DNA from: Rhizobium sp. RU36D
GTDB taxonomy: Bacteria; Pseudomonadota; Alphaproteobacteria; Rhizobiales; Rhizobiaceae
Assembly (NCBI RefSeq): GCF_900176345.1
Contig: NZ_FWXU01000001.1
Span: 186,001 to 250,000 of the forward strand
DNA length: 64,000 nucleotides
Direction: 5' to 3'
The stretch's first letter is position 1. Each line of letters starts with the position of its first letter. The position numbers and the translations under genes were made by a program. Under the pieces are notes generated by a model. That model was not told the DNA's origin, ran no database searches, and saw only the letters and a list, made by a program, of their open reading frames with translations. Of the stretch, positions 35,676-45,380 are shown piece by piece.

Positions 35676-35742
35676 ATGACATTGATCTGGAGCTTGCAGC
35701 ACCACGTATTGTGCGCAGCACAAGTGAAATCAGGAAATATTC

Positions 35743-36777
35743 ATGACAGCGGCGTCCTCGCATTTGCCATCCGATCATCCACCCGTCCGCTTCGGCAAGG
35801 TCGGCGTGCTTCTCGTCAACCTTGGCACCCCCGACGGCACGGACTACTGGTCGATGCGGCGCTATCTCGCCGAATTCCTGTCAGATCGCCGCGTCATCGA
35901 ATGGTCGCCGCTTTACTGGTATCCGATCCTTTACGGCATCGTCCTGAACAAGCGGCCGCAGAAGGTCGGCAAGGCCTATGAGGAAATCTGGAACAAGGAC
36001 CTGAACGAGAGCTATCTCAGAACCTATACCCGCAACCAGGGTGAGCTTCTGGGCAAGGCCCTCACCGATCTGCCGAATGTGAAGGTCGATTGGGCCATGC
36101 GCTACGGCAATCCGTCGATCGCCTCGAAGATGCAGGAACTGCAGAAGGACGGTTGCGAGAAGATTTTGGTCTTCCCGCTCTATCCGCAATATGCGGCCGC
36201 AACGACCGCGACCGTCAACGACGAAGCCTTCAAGGCACTCCTGAAAATGCGCTGGCAGCCGGCGCTGCGCACGGTGCCCCAGTATAGCGACGATGCCGTG
36301 TATATCGACGCGCTGGCCAACTCCATCACCAGCCACCTGGCGACGCTGGACTGGGAGCCGGAAGTGGTTCTCACCTCGTTCCACGGCATCCCCATGTCGT
36401 ATTTCAAGCAGGGCGACCCCTATCACTGCCAGTGCATGAAGACGGCCCGGCTCCTGCGGGAGCGGCTGGGCTGGACCAAGGAAAAGCTGCGGGTAACCTT
36501 CCAGTCACGCTTCGGACCGGAGGAATGGCTTCAGCCCTACACGGACAAGACAGTCGAAAAGCTGGCGCAGGATGGCGTCAAGCGCATCGCAGTCATCAAT
36601 CCGGGCTTTGTGTCGGACTGCCTGGAGACATTGGAAGAAATCGCGGGAGAGGCCGGCGAACTCTTCCACCACAATGGCGGTGAAAAATTCACCCACATTC
36701 CGTGCCTAAATGACACGCCCGACGGCATGCGGGTGCTGGAGCACATCGTCAGGCGAGAGCTGCAGGGCTGGATTTGA
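35743..36777 (+). CDS. hemH: ferrochelatase
   Basis: A 344-residue ferrochelatase inserting ferrous iron into protoporphyrin IX, the last haem step. The N-terminal VGVLLVNLGTPDGTDYWSMRR, the mid part KILVFPLYPQYAAATTATVN, the catalytic histidine in VLTSFHGIPMSY and the C-terminal VINPGFVSDCLETLEEI are all present. It is a monocistronic unit, on the plus strand, with an adjacent GCCGACGGC/GCCGTCGGC hairpin 40 bases after the stop. Confidence 0.97.
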   Translation: MTAASSHLPSDHPPVRFGKVGVLLVNLGTPDGTDYWSMRRYLAEFLSDRRVIEWSPLYWYPILYGIVLNKRPQKVGKAYEEIWNKDLNESYLRTYTRNQGELLGKALTDLPNVKVDWAMRYGNPSIASKMQELQKDGCEKILVFPLYPQYAAATTATVNDEAFKALLKMRWQPALRTVPQYSDDAVYIDALANSITSHLATLDWEPEVVLTSFHGIPMSYFKQGDPYHCQCMKTARLLRERLGWTKEKLRVTFQSRFGPEEWLQPYTDKTVEKLAQDGVKRIAVINPGFVSDCLETLEEIAGEAGELFHHNGGEKFTHIPCLNDTPDGMRVLEHIVRRELQGWI

Positions 36778-37133
36778 TCAACGCCCAGGGGTGGACAGCC
36801 TGTCCCTTGCCCAGACGCCGACGGCCATGATGCCGTCGGCGCGAAACAACCGAAAATGGAAGTCACGTTTTTCGGCCGAAAGGTTGCCCGCGGCCGAACC
36901 CTGGCTAAATACGCGCCAGAGGCCAAAAATAGCGCATTTTTGACGAATGTCTAAAATTAACATCTAATATAACTAATTTCAGGGTTGTAGTCTTCACACA
37001 AGACTGACGTATACTTAACAACTTAAACCACTGATTTTGTATATGTTTCAGAACGACACATTGATAGCGATTTTCGTATATTAATAATAAATTAAATACT
37101 CATTGGTATATTTCATACATAAAGGAGTATATC
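36778..37133. other. 356-bp non-coding stretch: hairpin followed by AT-rich leader
   Basis: The left part holds a 9-bp perfect hairpin GCCGACGGC (36817-36825)/GCCGTCGGC (36832-36840) that may end hemH transcription without a T-run. The right part (about 36940-37130) is very AT-rich compared with its GC-rich surroundings; it contains a small AGTCTT/AAGACT hairpin (36989-37005) and ends in a near-perfect ribosome site AAAGGAG. No supported gene is in it; it looks like a promoter/leader for the periplasmic protein at 37134. Confidence 0.6.
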
Positions 37134-37751
37134 ATGTTCAAGTTCAAAATGGTCGCCGCTTCTGCCGCATTTGCTCTGCCGCTCGCCCTGGGACAGGCCC
37201 AGGCACAGACCCCGGAGCCGGACATCAAGCAACTCGTCACGCCACAAGTCCTGGAAGAGATGTACAAGATCGTCTCTTCGGACATCGTACGCATTTCCGT
37301 GAACGCGCAGAACGACAAACTGCACACCCTGCCCCAGGCCGAAATCGATACGCTCGACAAGCAGTGGGTCGCAGAGCGCAAGAGCGACGACAAGCCGCTG
37401 ATCGCCGCAACCCTGTCCAACCCCCTGTCGGTCTACCTCGCTCGCGTCCAGGGCAAGTCGCTCGGCCTCTATGCTGAAATCTTCATCATGGACCAGAACG
37501 GCCTGAATGTCGGCCAGAGTTCGGTCACCAGCGACTTCTGGCAGGGCGACGAAGACAAGTTCCAGAAGACGTTCATGGCGCAGGACAAGGGCCTGTTCAT
37601 CGATGCCGCCGAATGGGACGACGAAGCCAAGATCTGGCGCGGCCAGGTCAGCTTCCCGCTTTTTGAAGGCCCCGACAACAAGAAGATCGGTGCAGTCACT
37701 GTAGAATTGAATCTGACCGAACTGGAACGCCGCGCCGGTGCGGGCTCTTAA
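37134..37751 (+). CDS. periplasmic Cache-like sensor protein
   Basis: A 205-residue exported protein with a signal peptide (ending near GQAQAQT). The C-terminal half resembles a stand-alone Cache/PDC sensor: LYAEIFIMDQNGLNVGQSSV, SDFWQGDEDKFQKTF and KIGAVTVELNLTELE. In membrane receptors this domain is fused to signalling parts; here it is free. The AAAGGAG lies 9 bases before ATG 37134. The next gene, an MCP with no Cache domain of its own, is 97 bases downstream in the same direction, so this protein is a plausible ligand-binding partner. Confidence 0.75.
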   Translation: MFKFKMVAASAAFALPLALGQAQAQTPEPDIKQLVTPQVLEEMYKIVSSDIVRISVNAQNDKLHTLPQAEIDTLDKQWVAERKSDDKPLIAATLSNPLSVYLARVQGKSLGLYAEIFIMDQNGLNVGQSSVTSDFWQGDEDKFQKTFMAQDKGLFIDAAEWDDEAKIWRGQVSFPLFEGPDNKKIGAVTVELNLTELERRAGAGS

Positions 37752-37767
37752 CGCATAAACAAGACTT

Positions 37768-37824
37768 CGGCGGCATCATCGGCATGAAAATCAAATCTCG
37801 AATCATGCCGACGATGCTTCGCCG
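37768..37824 (+). other. long intercistronic hairpin upstream of the MCP gene
   Basis: CGGCG-GCATC-A-TCGGCATGA (37768-37787) pairs with TCATGCCGA-C-GATGC-TT-CGCCG (37803-37824): 19 base pairs with one mismatch, a TT bulge and a 15-nt loop. It ends 12-24 bases before the MCP start and may modulate translation or stop some transcripts. Confidence 0.65.
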
Positions 37825-37848
37825 CAATAAGATGACATGGGGCCGGAA

Positions 37849-39795
37849 ATGCTGAAGAATACATCCGTCAGCGCCAAGGGTTTTGCCGCATTCGGCATCT
37901 TGGCCGTTATTGCAATCGGCGCATCGGGGCTGATCTACTGGCGAGCGGGTACCGCCAATACACTTGTGGAGCACGACCTGAAACTGGTCCAGATGTTGGA
38001 CGAGACAGACAAACTGCAAAGCAAGATGACGTCGACGACGCTCGCCTTCAAGAACTTCCTCCTGACAGGCAATCGCGACTTCGCGAAGTCGTATGAGACG
38101 CTGAACGGAGAACTCAGCAACCAGGTCAAGGTGGTCGAGGGCATCTACACACAGAACGCGCCCCAGCACTTGCAGCCTTTGAAAGACGCGACATCCATCC
38201 TCACGCAATGGCGCACTGACGTGATCGACCGCCAGATGACGCTGATGCGAGATCCGATGACCGTGGAAACGGCCCGCGCCATCGAGACAACAGGCGAAGG
38301 CACCAAGCTGGTCGATGCCTTCGAAGACAAGATCGAAGGCATTGCCAAGCAGATCCAAAGCGAGTCCGATGCGACGCTGGCGGAAGAACGTGGCGCCCTC
38401 GGCGCGGTTCAATCGATCACCTTGCTTGTATCCGCCCTGATCGCCGTCGCCGCCTTGCTGATGGGCTACCTGAACTACACCCTCGTCTCCCGCCCGCTTG
38501 GCCGATTGGCCAAGGCCACCGCGCGCCTTGCCAGCGGCGATCTTGATGTCGCGATCGAAAAGGGCGGCAAGGACGAGATCGGCAAGATGGCAGAGAGCAT
38601 GCAGGTCTTCCGCGAGGCGGCCATCGCCAACCATCGCCTGCAGGCAGAGGCCGAAGAGGCCCGTCGCCAGGCCGAAGCCGACCGCATTGCAAACCAGGAG
38701 CGCGCCGAAGCGGAAGCCGCCGAGCGCCTGCGGATTGCGACGTCCGGTCTTGCAGCCGGTCTGAAGCGTCTGGCCGCCGGTGAACTGGACTTCCAGCTTA
38801 ACGAACCTTTCGCCTCGGATTTCGAGGCCCTGCGGGCCGACTTCAACCAGTCCATCCGCCAGTTGAACCAGACCTTGTCGGCGATCACCAACAGCGTCGC
38901 CACCATGGAAACCGGGACGCAGGAAATCGCTTCTGGCACCGACCATCTCTCCAAGCGCACCGAGCAGCAGGCTGCGGCGCTGGAAGAGACAGCGGCTGCC
39001 GTGGAGCAGATCACCGCCAATGTGATGAACTCGACGAAGCGCACCGAGGAAGCCCGCGCGGTTGCCGCCCAGGCCAACACCTCCGCCAACCAGTCTTCGG
39101 ATGTGGTCGGCCGGGCCGAAGAGGCCATGCGCAAGATCGAGGAGAGCTCCAGCCAGATCTCCAACATCATCGGCGTCATCGACGAGATCGCCTTCCAGAC
39201 AAACCTTCTGGCACTCAATGCCGGTGTCGAGGCGGCGCGTGCTGGTGAAGCCGGCAAGGGCTTTGCGGTCGTCGCCCAGGAAGTTCGCGAACTGGCGCAG
39301 CGCTCTGCAAATGCCGCCAAGGAAATCAAGGCGCTGATCCACAACTCCACGACCGAAGTCTCCAGCGGCGTGGACCTGGTGCGCAAGGCCAGCGAGGCTC
39401 TCCGCACCATCGGTGGCTTCATCACCGAGATGAACACCCATATGGACGCTATCGCCATCTCGGCGAAGGAACAGTCCACCGGGCTTTCCGAGGTGAACCA
39501 GGCGGTCAACGCCATGGACCAGACGACGCAGCAGAACGCCGCGATGGTGGAAGAATCCAACGCCGCCTCGGCAGCGCTCGCCAGCGAGGCCGCCAAGCTC
39601 CGCGAACTGATCTCGCACTTCACGATCGACGGCAGTGCGACCATGCAGGCGAACAGCCTGCGCAACACGGCACGCACCATGGCCCAGCCGGCCCGGTCCG
39701 CGGCACGCCCCGCAGCACCGATGCGCGCGGCGGCCCCGGCACCCCGCAGCCACGGCAATGCCGCGGTGGCCAAGGACAATTGGGAAGAGTTCTAA
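37849..39795 (+). CDS. methyl-accepting chemotaxis protein
   Basis: A 648-residue chemoreceptor. TM1 is near residues 7-28, a four-helix-bundle-type periplasmic region follows, TM2 near 190-208 ([17 protein letters not shown]), then a HAMP domain, a second HAMP-like segment and the signalling domain with the hairpin-tip sequence [20 protein letters not shown]. It ends NWEEF, the pentapeptide tether that binds CheR/CheB in related receptors. ATG 37849 has GGGG upstream; ATG 37837 adds four residues. The upstream periplasmic Cache-like protein may deliver the signal. Confidence 0.93.
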   Translation: MLKNTSVSAKGFAAFGILAVIAIGASGLIYWRAGTANTLVEHDLKLVQMLDETDKLQSKMTSTTLAFKNFLLTGNRDFAKSYETLNGELSNQVKVVEGIYTQNAPQHLQPLKDATSILTQWRTDVIDRQMTLMRDPMTVETARAIETTGEGTKLVDAFEDKIEGIAKQIQSESDATLAEERGALGAVQSITLLVSALIAVAALLMGYLNYTLVSRPLGRLAKATARLASGDLDVAIEKGGKDEIGKMAESMQVFREAAIANHRLQAEAEEARRQAEADRIANQERAEAEAAERLRIATSGLAAGLKRLAAGELDFQLNEPFASDFEALRADFNQSIRQLNQTLSAITNSVATMETGTQEIASGTDHLSKRTEQQAAALEETAAAVEQITANVMNSTKRTEEARAVAAQANTSANQSSDVVGRAEEAMRKIEESSSQISNIIGVIDEIAFQTNLLALNAGVEAARAGEAGKGFAVVAQEVRELAQRSANAAKEIKALIHNSTTEVSSGVDLVRKASEALRTIGGFITEMNTHMDAIAISAKEQSTGLSEVNQAVNAMDQTTQQNAAMVEESNAASAALASEAAKLRELISHFTIDGSATMQANSLRNTARTMAQPARSAARPAAPMRAAAPAPRSHGNAAVAKDNWEEF

Positions 39796-39825
39796 GCCGC
39801 GCCCAACTCCTGCAACTGACGAATG

Positions 39826-39858
39826 AAGCGCCACGCAAGCCCCTTGCGTGGCGCTTCC
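39826..39858 (+). terminator. hairpin terminator of the MCP gene
   Basis: A perfect 14-bp stem AAGCGCCACGCAAG/CTTGCGTGGCGCTT with a 3-nt loop, 30 bases after the stop; only TT follows, so termination may be partly factor-assisted. Confidence 0.75.
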
Positions 39859-40015
39859 CCGTTTGGGGTAGGTCACAGTCCAGCCATGCAAGTTGTTGGC
39901 GGAAATTCGATTTTCCTGTCGATCCCGACCCGTTCGATGCTACATCTTGATGCAGAGGAGGCCGTGCCTCCGCCGGTTCAGCCCAAGCCGAACCGCGAGC
40001 AAAAGGGAGACATCG

Positions 40016-41038
40016 ATGCTACTGGAAGCAGCCGATTACGTGGTCATAGGCCTGGTATTGCTGGTCGTCCTGGTCCTTTATGCCGGTATCAAGACCGTGC
40101 CGCAGGGGTATCGCTACACCATCGAGCGTTTCGGCCGCTATACGCGGACACTGGAGCCCGGACTGAATTTCATCATCCCCTTCTTTGAACGGATCGGGGC
40201 GCGGATGAATGTCATGGAGCAGGTGCTCGACGTTCCAACCCAGGAGGTCATCACCAAGGACAATGCCAGCGTCTCCGCCGATGCCGTCGCCTTCTATCAG
40301 GTTCTGAATGCCGCGCAGGCCGCCTATCAGGTGGCCAATCTGGAAAACGCGATCCTGAACCTGACCATGACCAATATCCGCTCTGTCATGGGTTCCATGG
40401 ATCTCGACGAGCTTCTCTCCAACCGCGAAGTGATCAACGACCGGCTGCTGCGGGTGGTGGACGATGCCGTCGGTCCCTGGGGCATCAAGGTGACCCGCGT
40501 CGAGATCAAGGACATCCAGCCCCCGACCGATCTCGTGGACGCCATGGGGCGGCAGATGAAGGCCGAGCGCGAGAAGCGCGCACAGGTGCTGGAAGCGGAA
40601 GGATTCCGCAACGCGCAGATCCTGCGGGCCGAAGGCGCCAAGCAATCCGCCATTCTGGAAGCCGAGGGGCAGCGCGAAGCCGCCTATCGCGAAGCCGAGG
40701 CGCGCGAGCGCCTGGCGGAAGCAGAGGCGAAGGCCACGAAAATGGTCTCCGAGGCGATCGCCGCCGGCGATATCAATGCGATCAACTACTTCGTTGCCCA
40801 GAAATACACCGAGGCGATGGCCTCGATCGGCACGGCCCCCAATTCCAAGATCGTGCTGATGCCGATGGAGGCCTCATCGCTAATCGGCTCGCTGGGCGGT
40901 ATCGGCGCTATTGCTCGCGAGGTGTTCGGCGATGGCGCGCAGACGCCGCCCCCGCCCCCTCGCCACCGTCCGCCCGCACCTCCCCGCTCTACACCGACGG
41001 GCAATCCCTTCATCCAGCCACCCCGCCCGGAGGAATAG
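40016..41038 (+). CDS. SPFH/stomatin-like membrane protein (QmcA-type)
   Basis: A 340-residue protein with an N-terminal membrane anchor (about 8-28) and a SPFH domain (about 30-200). [25 protein letters not shown]-type [18 protein letters not shown], and [17 protein letters not shown] are typical. A long helical part rich in Ala, Glu, Arg (about 185-265) and a Pro-rich tail (about 305-335) follow. Family members form membrane rings that scaffold protease FtsH or manage membrane quality. It is 3 bases upstream of a NfeD-family gene, the usual pairing. AAAGGGAGA precedes ATG 40016. Confidence 0.92.
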   Translation: MLLEAADYVVIGLVLLVVLVLYAGIKTVPQGYRYTIERFGRYTRTLEPGLNFIIPFFERIGARMNVMEQVLDVPTQEVITKDNASVSADAVAFYQVLNAAQAAYQVANLENAILNLTMTNIRSVMGSMDLDELLSNREVINDRLLRVVDDAVGPWGIKVTRVEIKDIQPPTDLVDAMGRQMKAEREKRAQVLEAEGFRNAQILRAEGAKQSAILEAEGQREAAYREAEARERLAEAEAKATKMVSEAIAAGDINAINYFVAQKYTEAMASIGTAPNSKIVLMPMEASSLIGSLGGIGAIAREVFGDGAQTPPPPPRHRPPAPPRSTPTGNPFIQPPRPEE

Positions 41039-41041
41039 CCG

Positions 41042-41509
41042 ATGCTGGCACGCATGGTGACGGAACTCGGTCCCTGGGTGTGGTGGATCCTGGGGCTCGT
41101 GCTGCTGGCAGCGGAATTGGCCCTGCCCGGCGTGTTCCTGGTCTGGATCGGCATCGCAGCACTCGCTACCGGCATCCTGTCGCTCGCCTTGTGGGAGGCA
41201 TCCTATTGGACATGGCAGTTGCAGGTGTTGGTGTTTGCCGCGCTCGCGATCGTCGCCACCTTTCTCGGCAGACGCTACCTCGCCGGCACCAACAACAATG
41301 CATCAGACGAACCGCTGTTGAACCAGCGCACCGCCAGCCTTGTCGGCCGCACCGCGACCCTGCAGGAACCGATCGTCAACGGTCGGGGCCGGATCCGGCT
41401 CGACGACACATTCTGGCCGGTGAAGGGCGCTGATCTGCCGGTCGGCACCAAAGTGGAGATCGTGGAAGCGGGTGCCGGAGCCCCTCTTTCGGTACGACAG
41501 GTGCCGTGA
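41042..41509 (+). CDS. NfeD-family membrane protein
   Basis: A 155-residue protein with transmembrane segments near 10-30, 32-55 and 58-80 and a C-terminal OB-fold NfeD domain (about 98-150: LVGRTATLQEPIVNGRGRIR, DDTFWPVKGADLPVGTKVEIV). It lies 3 bases after the SPFH gene. NfeD proteins are cleaved by or act with SPFH proteins at membranes; the pair probably forms one complex. Convergent with kdsD, with only 9 bases between stops. Confidence 0.9.
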   Translation: MLARMVTELGPWVWWILGLVLLAAELALPGVFLVWIGIAALATGILSLALWEASYWTWQLQVLVFAALAIVATFLGRRYLAGTNNNASDEPLLNQRTASLVGRTATLQEPIVNGRGRIRLDDTFWPVKGADLPVGTKVEIVEAGAGAPLSVRQVP

Positions 41510-41518
41510 CGGATAGCG

Positions 41519-42514
41519 TCAGGCCACGCCAATCCGCAGGAAATCGTGGAAATGCACGATGCCAACAGGATGGTGCGCATCGTCTACCACGATCAAAGCG
41601 CCGATGCCGAGCTTGTTGATCATCGCCGCACCCGTGGTCGCCAGGGCCGAACCCTCGATCACCTTGGGATTGCGGGTCATGATGTCATCGACATTGAGGA
41701 CGGAGAGATCGCGCGCCAGATTGCGGGCCATATCGCCCTCGGTGACGATGCCGCAAAGGCGTCCGTCACCATCGACCACGCCGACGCAGCCGAACCGCTT
41801 GCTGGACAAGACTTTGACCGCATCGGGCATCGACGTGCCCAGGGACACCAGCGGCACCCGATCGCCGGTATGCATGATGTCCTGCACATGGGTGAGGCTC
41901 GCGCCCAGCTTTCCGCCGGGATGGAAGGTGCGGAAGTCGTTCGCTGTAAAGCCACGCGCCTCAAGTAGGGCAACCGTCAGCACATCGCCCATGGCAAGCT
42001 GCAGCAGGGCAGACGTGGTGGGCGCCAGCCCATGCGGACAGGCCTCCTGTACGTCAGGCAGCAGCAAAACGATATCGGATGCGCGGGCGAGCGCCGATTG
42101 CGGACCTGCGGTCAAGGCGATCAGCGGAATGGAGAAGCGCCGGGTGAAATCCACGATCCCCTTGAGCTCTGCCGCTTCGCCGCTCTTGGAAATGGCCAGC
42201 ACCACGTCGTCGCGCGTGACCATGCCCAGATCGCCGTGATTGGCCTCAACAGGGTGGACAAAAAACGAAGGCGTGCCGGTAGACGCGAAAGACGCGGCGA
42301 TCTTCGCGCCGATATGGCCGCTCTTGCCCACGCCCGTGACGATCACCCGCCCGGCAATGCCGCCGATCATCGCCACCGCCGCACAGAAGGGACCAGCCAG
42401 CGGACCCGCAAGCGCCTCTTCCAGCGCCGCGACGCCGCTTTTCTCGGTGCTCAACGTCCGCAAGGCCGATTCGATCGCGCCCGTCTCAACCAGATTCATC
42501 GCTCTCTTGATCAT
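41519..42514 (-). CDS. kdsD: arabinose-5-phosphate isomerase (KpsF/GutQ type)
   Basis: A 331-residue protein with an N-terminal SIS sugar-isomerase domain (about 40-190; VIVTGVGKSGHIGAKIAASF, VLAISKSGEAAEL, CPHGLAPTTSALLQLAMGD) and two C-terminal CBS domains (about 205-330). It interconverts ribulose-5-phosphate and arabinose-5-phosphate, the first step to KDO for lipopolysaccharide. ATG 42514 or ATG 42499; the latter has AAGAGAG just upstream. It is transcribed toward the NfeD gene and divergently from the outer-membrane protein. Confidence 0.93.
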   Translation of the reverse strand: MIKRAMNLVETGAIESALRTLSTEKSGVAALEEALAGPLAGPFCAAVAMIGGIAGRVIVTGVGKSGHIGAKIAASFASTGTPSFFVHPVEANHGDLGMVTRDDVVLAISKSGEAAELKGIVDFTRRFSIPLIALTAGPQSALARASDIVLLLPDVQEACPHGLAPTTSALLQLAMGDVLTVALLEARGFTANDFRTFHPGGKLGASLTHVQDIMHTGDRVPLVSLGTSMPDAVKVLSSKRFGCVGVVDGDGRLCGIVTEGDMARNLARDLSVLNVDDIMTRNPKVIEGSALATTGAAMINKLGIGALIVVDDAHHPVGIVHFHDFLRIGVA

Positions 42515-42682
42515 GCGCTGGCTTTAGCGCTTTTGCCTTGGTCTGTCCAGAAAGACGCCACGGCCGCCTTGTGGCAGCATGCCGCGCTCTTGTGCGGCCA
42601 CACACCTGCCGTCGTCAACCAAACCTTAACCACATCCCTTTACGTTTGGGTAAGCATTTCAGCGTGAAGCGGAACGGACAGC

Positions 42683-44263
42683 ATGGACACCAGGAAGACA
42701 GGGATTGCGCCAGCAACGGCCCGACAGCGGCAGCGCGCGTTGTCGCTCGGTCTCTGCGTGGCTGCCCTGTCGCTCCTCTCCTCGACAGCGTCAGCCCAAT
42801 CGACATCGACGACATCCACAACGAAGCCCCGCACCACCACTTTGCTGCCAACGCAGAGCACAACGAACTCGGCACCGGCCTCGGGCCTGCGTGGCGCTCG
42901 CGCGACCACCAGCGGCACGACTGACACCACCGCGGGGACGACGGCAACGACGACCTCCACCGATGCGTCCGAAACTGATGACGCGGCCGCAACAACGGAC
43001 CCCACCGCGACCGGCAGCCTGCGCCCGGGGGAGGAGCCGCTGGCTCCAGGCGAACTCGACGATACCTCCGATCTCAGGCGTACCAATCTACGCGGCACAC
43101 CGCTTGACGAGCGCCTGCCGCGTCGCGCCGAGGAAACCGAGACGCCAGGCATCCCCCTCGGCACATTCACGCTGCGTCCCTCGCTGTCGCAGTCGCTGGC
43201 AACAGAACAAACACGCAGCGGCGCCACGCGCGAGCGTCGCACCTATACGGAAACGGGTCTGAAAGGCGTGCTGTCCTCAGATTGGTCGCGGCATCAGCTC
43301 ATCGTAACAGGCGAAGGCAAATGGCAGAGGAACCTGAGCGGCGACAGCGCGACGAAGCCCAGTGCCAGCATCAAGGGCGACCTGCGGCTTGATCTCTCGC
43401 GCGACATGATCGCCAGGATTACCGCCGGATACGACTTCAGCCGCGAGGACACCGACGATCCGAATGCCATCTCCGGCGCCAAGCAGCAGTCCGGAATTCA
43501 CCGCTTTTCCGGCGGCCTGGCGCTAGAGCGGGATCTCGGCATCCTGCGCGGCACGGTCGCTGTCGATGCGGAACGATATCAATATTCGGACGTTCAGTTG
43601 ACCAACGGCAACGTCCTGTCGCTGAAGGATCGCGACCGGATCTCCGGCACGCTGCGTGGCCGCGTCGGCTATGAAATCTCGCCGGCCCTCATTCCCTTCG
43701 TGGAAGCGTCCATCGGCCGCGTCGAATATGACCGCGGGCTTGATACCGCCGGCTATGCCCGCTCCGGTGACATTTATGGCGCCAAGGGCGGCGTGGCCGT
43801 CGATCTCGGCGACAAGCTGAAGGGTGAGCTAGGCCTCGGCTACAAGCGGCAGATTTTCGAAGACGGACGGCTGGCCGATCTGGAAGCGGTAGCCGCCGAA
43901 GGCACGTTGGCCTGGTCTCCCCAGCGCGGAACCGATATCAGCCTGGGTCTCGCCACGACGCTGGAACCGTCGACCACCGCGGGCGAGAACGGCTACATAT
44001 CCCGCGCGCTCACGGCCGCCCTGTCGCATCAGCTGCGCACCGACCTGGTTGCGCGCCTGACCGGCTCGACGAAGTGGAACGATTATTCGGGGGCTTCCGC
44101 CGCCAATGACAGCACGACCTACGCCACGGGCGCTGGACTGTCTTACGGCCTGAATCGCTATATCGATCTGACCGCAGATCTCGGCTACGAATATACGAGC
44201 CGCAAGACGGGGTCCGACACGCAGGTGCTGCGTGCCGGTATCGGTATCACCACCAAACGCTGA
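42683..44263 (+). CDS. outer-membrane beta-barrel protein
   Basis: A 526-residue exported protein. Signal peptide ends near SSTASAQS. A disordered segment very rich in Thr, Ser, Ala and Asp follows (about 38-140), with SLRPGEEPLAPGELDDTSDL near 113-132, then a barrel-like region with alternating polar and hydrophobic strands ending GITTKR. The C-terminal half resembles the outer-membrane barrel family common in rhizobia. It probably forms a porin-like channel; ligand unknown. It ends 2 bases before the convergent galU gene. Confidence 0.8.
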   Translation: MDTRKTGIAPATARQRQRALSLGLCVAALSLLSSTASAQSTSTTSTTKPRTTTLLPTQSTTNSAPASGLRGARATTSGTTDTTAGTTATTTSTDASETDDAAATTDPTATGSLRPGEEPLAPGELDDTSDLRRTNLRGTPLDERLPRRAEETETPGIPLGTFTLRPSLSQSLATEQTRSGATRERRTYTETGLKGVLSSDWSRHQLIVTGEGKWQRNLSGDSATKPSASIKGDLRLDLSRDMIARITAGYDFSREDTDDPNAISGAKQQSGIHRFSGGLALERDLGILRGTVAVDAERYQYSDVQLTNGNVLSLKDRDRISGTLRGRVGYEISPALIPFVEASIGRVEYDRGLDTAGYARSGDIYGAKGGVAVDLGDKLKGELGLGYKRQIFEDGRLADLEAVAAEGTLAWSPQRGTDISLGLATTLEPSTTAGENGYISRALTAALSHQLRTDLVARLTGSTKWNDYSGASAANDSTTYATGAGLSYGLNRYIDLTADLGYEYTSRKTGSDTQVLRAGIGITTKR

Positions 44264-44265
44264 AA

Positions 44266-45153
44266 TTACTTCAGCGCGGCGATCATGGCCTTGAGCTGGG
44301 CCTCAACCGTCGGCCGGATATCTTCGCGCTCCAGCGCATAGGCGACGTTTGCGAGGATGAAGCCATCCTTGGCACCCGTGTCATAGGTCACGCCGCGGAA
44401 CGGATAGGCGGTGAAGTCCTGCTGCTTCAGGAGCTTCAGCATGCTGTCCGTCAGCTGGATTTCGTTGCCGGCGCCCCGCTCCTGGGTTTCCAGAAGGTTG
44501 AAGATCTCCGGCTGCAGGATGTAGCGACCATTGATGAAATAGTTGGACGGCTGCGTGCCCTTGGCCGGCTTTTCCACCATGGCCGTGATGCGGAAGCCTT
44601 CGCCGATCTTGTCGCCGGGGGCAACGATGCCATAGCGATGGGCGAGTTCCGGCGCGCATTCCTCGACGGCGATGATATTGCCGCCCGCCTGGTTATACAG
44701 CTCGACCATGCCCTTCAGGCAGCCGCCACCACCGGACATGATCATGTCAGGCAGGAGAACTGCAAAGGGTTCATTGCCGACGATATCACGCGCGCACCAG
44801 ACCGCATGGCCAAGTCCGAGCGGCTCCTGCTGGCGCGTGAAGCTGGCGGTGCCCGCCTTCGGCAGGATGCCCGCCAAAAGCGTGAGTTCCGCATTCTTAT
44901 TGCGGCTCTTCAAGGTCTGTTCCAGCTCATACTGGATATCGAAATAGTCTTCGATGACACCCTTGCCACGACCGGTCACGAACACGAAGTGCTCGATGCC
45001 CGCTTCCGCGGCCTCGTCCACCACGTATTGGATCACCGGCTTGTCGACCACGGTGAGCATTTCCTTCGGCACGGCCTTGGTGGCCGGCAAGAAGCGGGTG
45101 CCAAGGCCCGCCACGGGAAATACGGCTTTACGAAGCTTTTTATTCTCAGTCAC
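44266..45153 (-). CDS. galU: UTP-glucose-1-phosphate uridylyltransferase
   Basis: A 295-residue enzyme making UDP-glucose for exopolysaccharide, LPS and cell-wall sugars. The N-terminal nucleotide motif [45 protein letters not shown] and the substrate segment [21 protein letters not shown] are clear. Start is GTG 45153, since GGAGG lies 5 bases upstream on the minus strand; ATG 45171 would lie on the ribosome site. It is monocistronic and convergent with the beta-barrel gene. Confidence 0.95.
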   Translation of the reverse strand: MTENKKLRKAVFPVAGLGTRFLPATKAVPKEMLTVVDKPVIQYVVDEAAEAGIEHFVFVTGRGKGVIEDYFDIQYELEQTLKSRNKNAELTLLAGILPKAGTASFTRQQEPLGLGHAVWCARDIVGNEPFAVLLPDMIMSGGGGCLKGMVELYNQAGGNIIAVEECAPELAHRYGIVAPGDKIGEGFRITAMVEKPAKGTQPSNYFINGRYILQPEIFNLLETQERGAGNEIQLTDSMLKLLKQQDFTAYPFRGVTYDTGAKDGFILANVAYALEREDIRPTVEAQLKAMIAALK

Positions 45154-45206
45154 ACATGCCTCCGGCGCCAAAACGAAAAAATCATTTATTCGTCGATTGA
45201 GCGAAT

Positions 45207-45222
45207 TAGTATATAAATACTA
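45207..45222. promoter_or_regulatory. palindrome in the galU-mltB divergent promoter region
   Basis: TAGTAT (45207-45212) and ATACTA (45217-45222) form an inverted repeat around ATAA, in the AT-rich gap between divergent genes. A candidate binding site, but not matched to a known regulator. Confidence 0.4.
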
Positions 45223-45380
45223 CTGTTTTGCAAACGGACCACGCTGCGCCGCAACACATCAACACAATGCGAACAAGCATGGTAAAGAATTTGTTGACCA
45301 AATCCGCGTAAACTGAGTGAGCACCCTCGTCGTATTGAAGACGAGTGCCTGTAGGTATGAACAGACGGATATGACAGCCA

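Noticed and set aside
36778..36963. A short minus-strand frame after hemH
   Set aside because: No ribosome site, and its sequence covers a hairpin; no family-like features.
37696..39891. A 731-codon frame opposite the chemoreceptor gene
   Set aside because: It mirrors the MCP coding frame and its composition; His/Arg/Gly-rich without motifs.
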